Assembly (NCBI GenBank): GCA_002336475.1
Contig: DDCX01000098.1
Coordinates: forward strand, 3,259 to 10,496
Length of the DNA stretch: 7,238 nucleotides
Origin: Flavobacteriales bacterium UBA1995
Lineage (GTDB): Bacteria; Bacteroidota; Bacteroidia; Flavobacteriales_D; Sanyastnellaceae
Reading direction: 5' to 3'
Shown: in pieces, positions 5,136-7,238 of the stretch
How positions within the stretch are numbered: the stretch's first letter is position 1
Layout: each line of letters opens with the position of its first letter
Notes under the pieces: generated by a model
What the model was told of the DNA's origin: nothing
What the model saw: only the letters and a program-made list of their open reading frames with translations
Databases searched by the model: none
Translations under genes and position numbers: made by a program

Positions 5136-7238
5136 ATGTTCACTGGCGGCTGAAGGCGCTGCTTTCACGGGTTGCAACGTGCCGCTGAGCTTGCGCAATA
5201 CAGCCATAGCCGCATTGAGGTCGTCCACGGGTTCAACCCGCAAGCGCAAGGCTCCGTTGCGCTGGTACATCTGCACCCCCTTGACGTTGGCTTGCATGTA
5301 GTCCAGCACCCGCTGGAACCGCACGCCTTTGTAGTAGTCGCTCCCTTCTTCGTCGTGGAAGACGCCGATAAGCTTGCCCCCCTTTAGCACCAACTTTCCA
5401 AAACCCACCACTTGCGCCATCCACCGCAGGCGAATGGTCTCGAGCAGGTCTTCTGCCTCCTTGGGCAATGGGCCAAAACGATCGAGCAAACGGGCTTCAT
5501 AAGCCTGCAGTCCTTCTTCGTTGTCCATCTCGTCCAACTCCCGGTACAGGGCGATCCGCTCTGAGATGTCCGAGATGTAATGGTCGGGCAACATCAAAGC
5601 AAGGTCCGTTTCGAGCACCGTCTCCTCCACATAATGCTCACGCGAGTCCGCTTCCTCTTGGGCCAACTCCGCGAACTCCTCGTCCTTGAGTTCTCGGATG
5701 GCCTCGGCCAAGATCTTTTGGTACATCTCAAAACCGATGTCCGTGATAAACCCGCTCTGCTCCCCCCCCAAGAGGTTGCCCGCCCCGCGGATGTCCAGGT
5801 CCCGCATTGCAATGTTCATGCCGCTGCCCAGCTCGCTGAACTGCTCCATGGCCTGCAAGCGCTTCCGGGATTCTGTAGGCAAAGCATGCAATGGCGGGGC
5901 CAACAAGTAGCAAAACGCCCGCTTGTTGGAACGGCCCACACGGCCGCGCAATTGGTGCAGGTCACTGAGGCCAAAGGTGTGGGCCTCGTTGATCAAGATG
6001 GTGTTGGCGTTGGAGATGTCGATGCCGCTCTCGATGATGGTCGTGGCCACCAAAACGTCGTAGGCTCCATCGATGAAGTCCGACATGACCCGTTCCAGTT
6101 GCTCACCGTCCATCTGACCGTGGCCAATGCCCACGCGCGCATCTGGCACCAAGCGGTTGATCATGCCGGCCACCTCGCGGATGTTGCCGACGCGGTTGTG
6201 CACGAAATAAGCCTGGCCGCCCCGTGAAATCTCATAGGAAATCGCGTCCCGAATTAGCTCCTCGTTGAACGATCCAATCTCGGTCTCCACAGGATAACGG
6301 TTAGGAGGCGGCGTACTCATGATGCTCAGGTCACGGGCCCCCATCAACGAAAACTGCAGCGTTCTTGGAATCGGTGTGGCCGTGAGGGTCAAGCTGTCCA
6401 CCGTGGCCCGCAACGTCTTGAGCTTGTCCTTGACGGCCACGCCGAACTTCTGCTCCTCATCGATGACCAACAGTCCAAGGTCCTTCCACTTGATCCGCTT
6501 GCCCACAATCGCGTGGGTGCCAATCAAGATGTCGATTTCCCCGGCCTCGAGCGCCTTGACCGTCTCGGTCATTTTCTTTCCCGTTTTGAAACGGTTCACG
6601 TAATCCACCTTGACTGGAAAATCTTTGAGGCGCCGCGAAAAGCTGCGGAAATGCTGCATCGACAGGATGGTCGTCGGAACCAAAACAGCCACCTGCTTGC
6701 CATCGGTCGCCGCTTTGAACGCCGCGCGAATGGCAATTTCCGTCTTGCCAAAACCCACGTCTCCGCATACGAGGCGGTCCATGGGCACCTCCTTTTCCAT
6801 GTCCTCCTTTACCGCCTCGGTGGCCGTCAACTGGTCCGGGGTGTCTTGGTACATGAAGCTCGCCTCCAATTCCGTTTGGAGGTAGGTGTCAGGGGTGTAG
6901 GCAAAACCCCTGGAAGCGCGGCGCTTGGCGTAGAGCTTTAGAAGGTCAAACGCGATTTCCTTGACCCGCTTCTTGGTCTTGCTTTTGGTCGCTGCCCAGG
7001 AAGAGGACCCCAGTTTGTGGACTTTGGGCGGCATGCCCTCCTTGCCCGTAAACTTGGAGATTCGGTGCAGCGAATGGACGCTCACATACAAGATGTCTCC
7101 CCCCTTGTATTTGAGTCGGATGGCTTCCTGCTCCTTTCCGCCCACATCGACTTTTTGTAGGCCGCTAAACTCCCCGATACCGTGGTCAATGTGGACCACA
7201 AAGTCACCCGGCTCCAAGCTCATCAACTCCTTGATGGT
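5133..7238 (-). CDS. mfd: Transcription-repair coupling factor Mfd (N-terminal part outside window)
   Basis: Mfd is a double-stranded DNA translocase that pushes stalled RNA polymerase off lesions and recruits the UvrA-UvrB repair machinery. The frame is open at the right edge (TIKEL before MSLEPGD), so the TTG/ATG near 7226 is not the real start. About 701 C-terminal residues are present, out of roughly 1,100 or more expected. Counting from the edge, the CarD-like polymerase-interaction domain is at about 8-75 (GDFVVHIDHGIGEFSGL). The helicase motor has Walker A GDVGFGKTE (159-167), the DEEQ box (260-263), TATPIPRTL (286-294), ATTIIESGID (398-407) and HQLRGRVGRS (428-437). The translocation region MRDLDIRGAGNLLGGEQSG follows at 478-496. 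The TRCF C-terminal domain starts at about 545 and ends in a short tail after LRKLSGTL. The N-terminal UvrB-like module is missing from view. Confidence 0.98.
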   Translation of the reverse strand, partial: TIKELMSLEPGDFVVHIDHGIGEFSGLQKVDVGGKEQEAIRLKYKGGDILYVSVHSLHRISKFTGKEGMPPKVHKLGSSSWAATKSKTKKRVKEIAFDLLKLYAKRRASRGFAYTPDTYLQTELEASFMYQDTPDQLTATEAVKEDMEKEVPMDRLVCGDVGFGKTEIAIRAAFKAATDGKQVAVLVPTTILSMQHFRSFSRRLKDFPVKVDYVNRFKTGKKMTETVKALEAGEIDILIGTHAIVGKRIKWKDLGLLVIDEEQKFGVAVKDKLKTLRATVDSLTLTATPIPRTLQFSLMGARDLSIMSTPPPNRYPVETEIGSFNEELIRDAISYEISRGGQAYFVHNRVGNIREVAGMINRLVPDARVGIGHGQMDGEQLERVMSDFIDGAYDVLVATTIIESGIDISNANTILINEAHTFGLSDLHQLRGRVGRSNKRAFCYLLAPPLHALPTESRKRLQAMEQFSELGSGMNIAMRDLDIRGAGNLLGGEQSGFITDIGFEMYQKILAEAIRELKDEEFAELAQEEADSREHYVEETVLETDLALMLPDHYISDISERIALYRELDEMDNEEGLQAYEARLLDRFGPLPKEAEDLLETIRLRWMAQVVGFGKLVLKGGKLIGVFHDEEGSDYYKGVRFQRVLDYMQANVKGVQMYQRNGALRLRVEPVDDLNAAMAVLRKLSGTLQPVKAAPSAASEH

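Noticed and set aside
5580..6227. A 215-codon open frame on the plus strand opposite mfd
   Set aside because: It is antisense to strongly conserved Mfd helicase and C-terminal sequence, its translation resembles no family, and such long shadow frames are common in GC-rich DNA.

Overview
This window looks like ordinary chromosome from a member of the Bacteroidota with fairly high GC. The main evidence is family-level. The first gene has the N-terminal pattern of a Bacteroidota surface protein. A DUF4286 gene, a family I know mainly from Bacteroidota, sits directly in front of rsmA. Both exported proteins have signal peptides that end just before a glutamine, and there are no obvious Shine-Dalgarno sequences. 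I cannot fix a lower rank from the sequence. I see no mobile element, CRISPR array, tRNA or rRNA, and no defence or secondary-metabolite system.

Layout from left to right. Positions 632 to 1, minus strand, hold the first 210 residues of an exported repeat protein that runs off the left edge. Positions 633-743 are an AT-rich divergent spacer. On the plus strand there follow DUF4286 (744-1079) and rsmA (1076-1873), which overlap by ATGA. Next come a 110-base gap, fbp for class I fructose-1,6-bisphosphatase (1984-3039), a 75-base gap, and a compact TonB-dependent outer-membrane receptor (3115-5091). The receptor converges, with 41 bases between the stop codons, on mfd (minus strand, 7238 to 5133). 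mfd encodes the transcription-repair coupling factor and loses its N-terminal part at the right edge.

Most of these genes serve separate functions: ribosome maturation (rsmA), gluconeogenesis (fbp), nutrient uptake at the outer membrane (the receptor), transcription-coupled DNA repair (mfd) and the cell surface (the first gene). Only DUF4286 and rsmA are tightly linked, through probable translational coupling. I found no convincing new system. The points most worth a second look are the tandem 21-bp heptad repeat in the truncated surface protein, the DUF4286-rsmA coupling, and the symmetric hairpin that carries both convergent stop codons.
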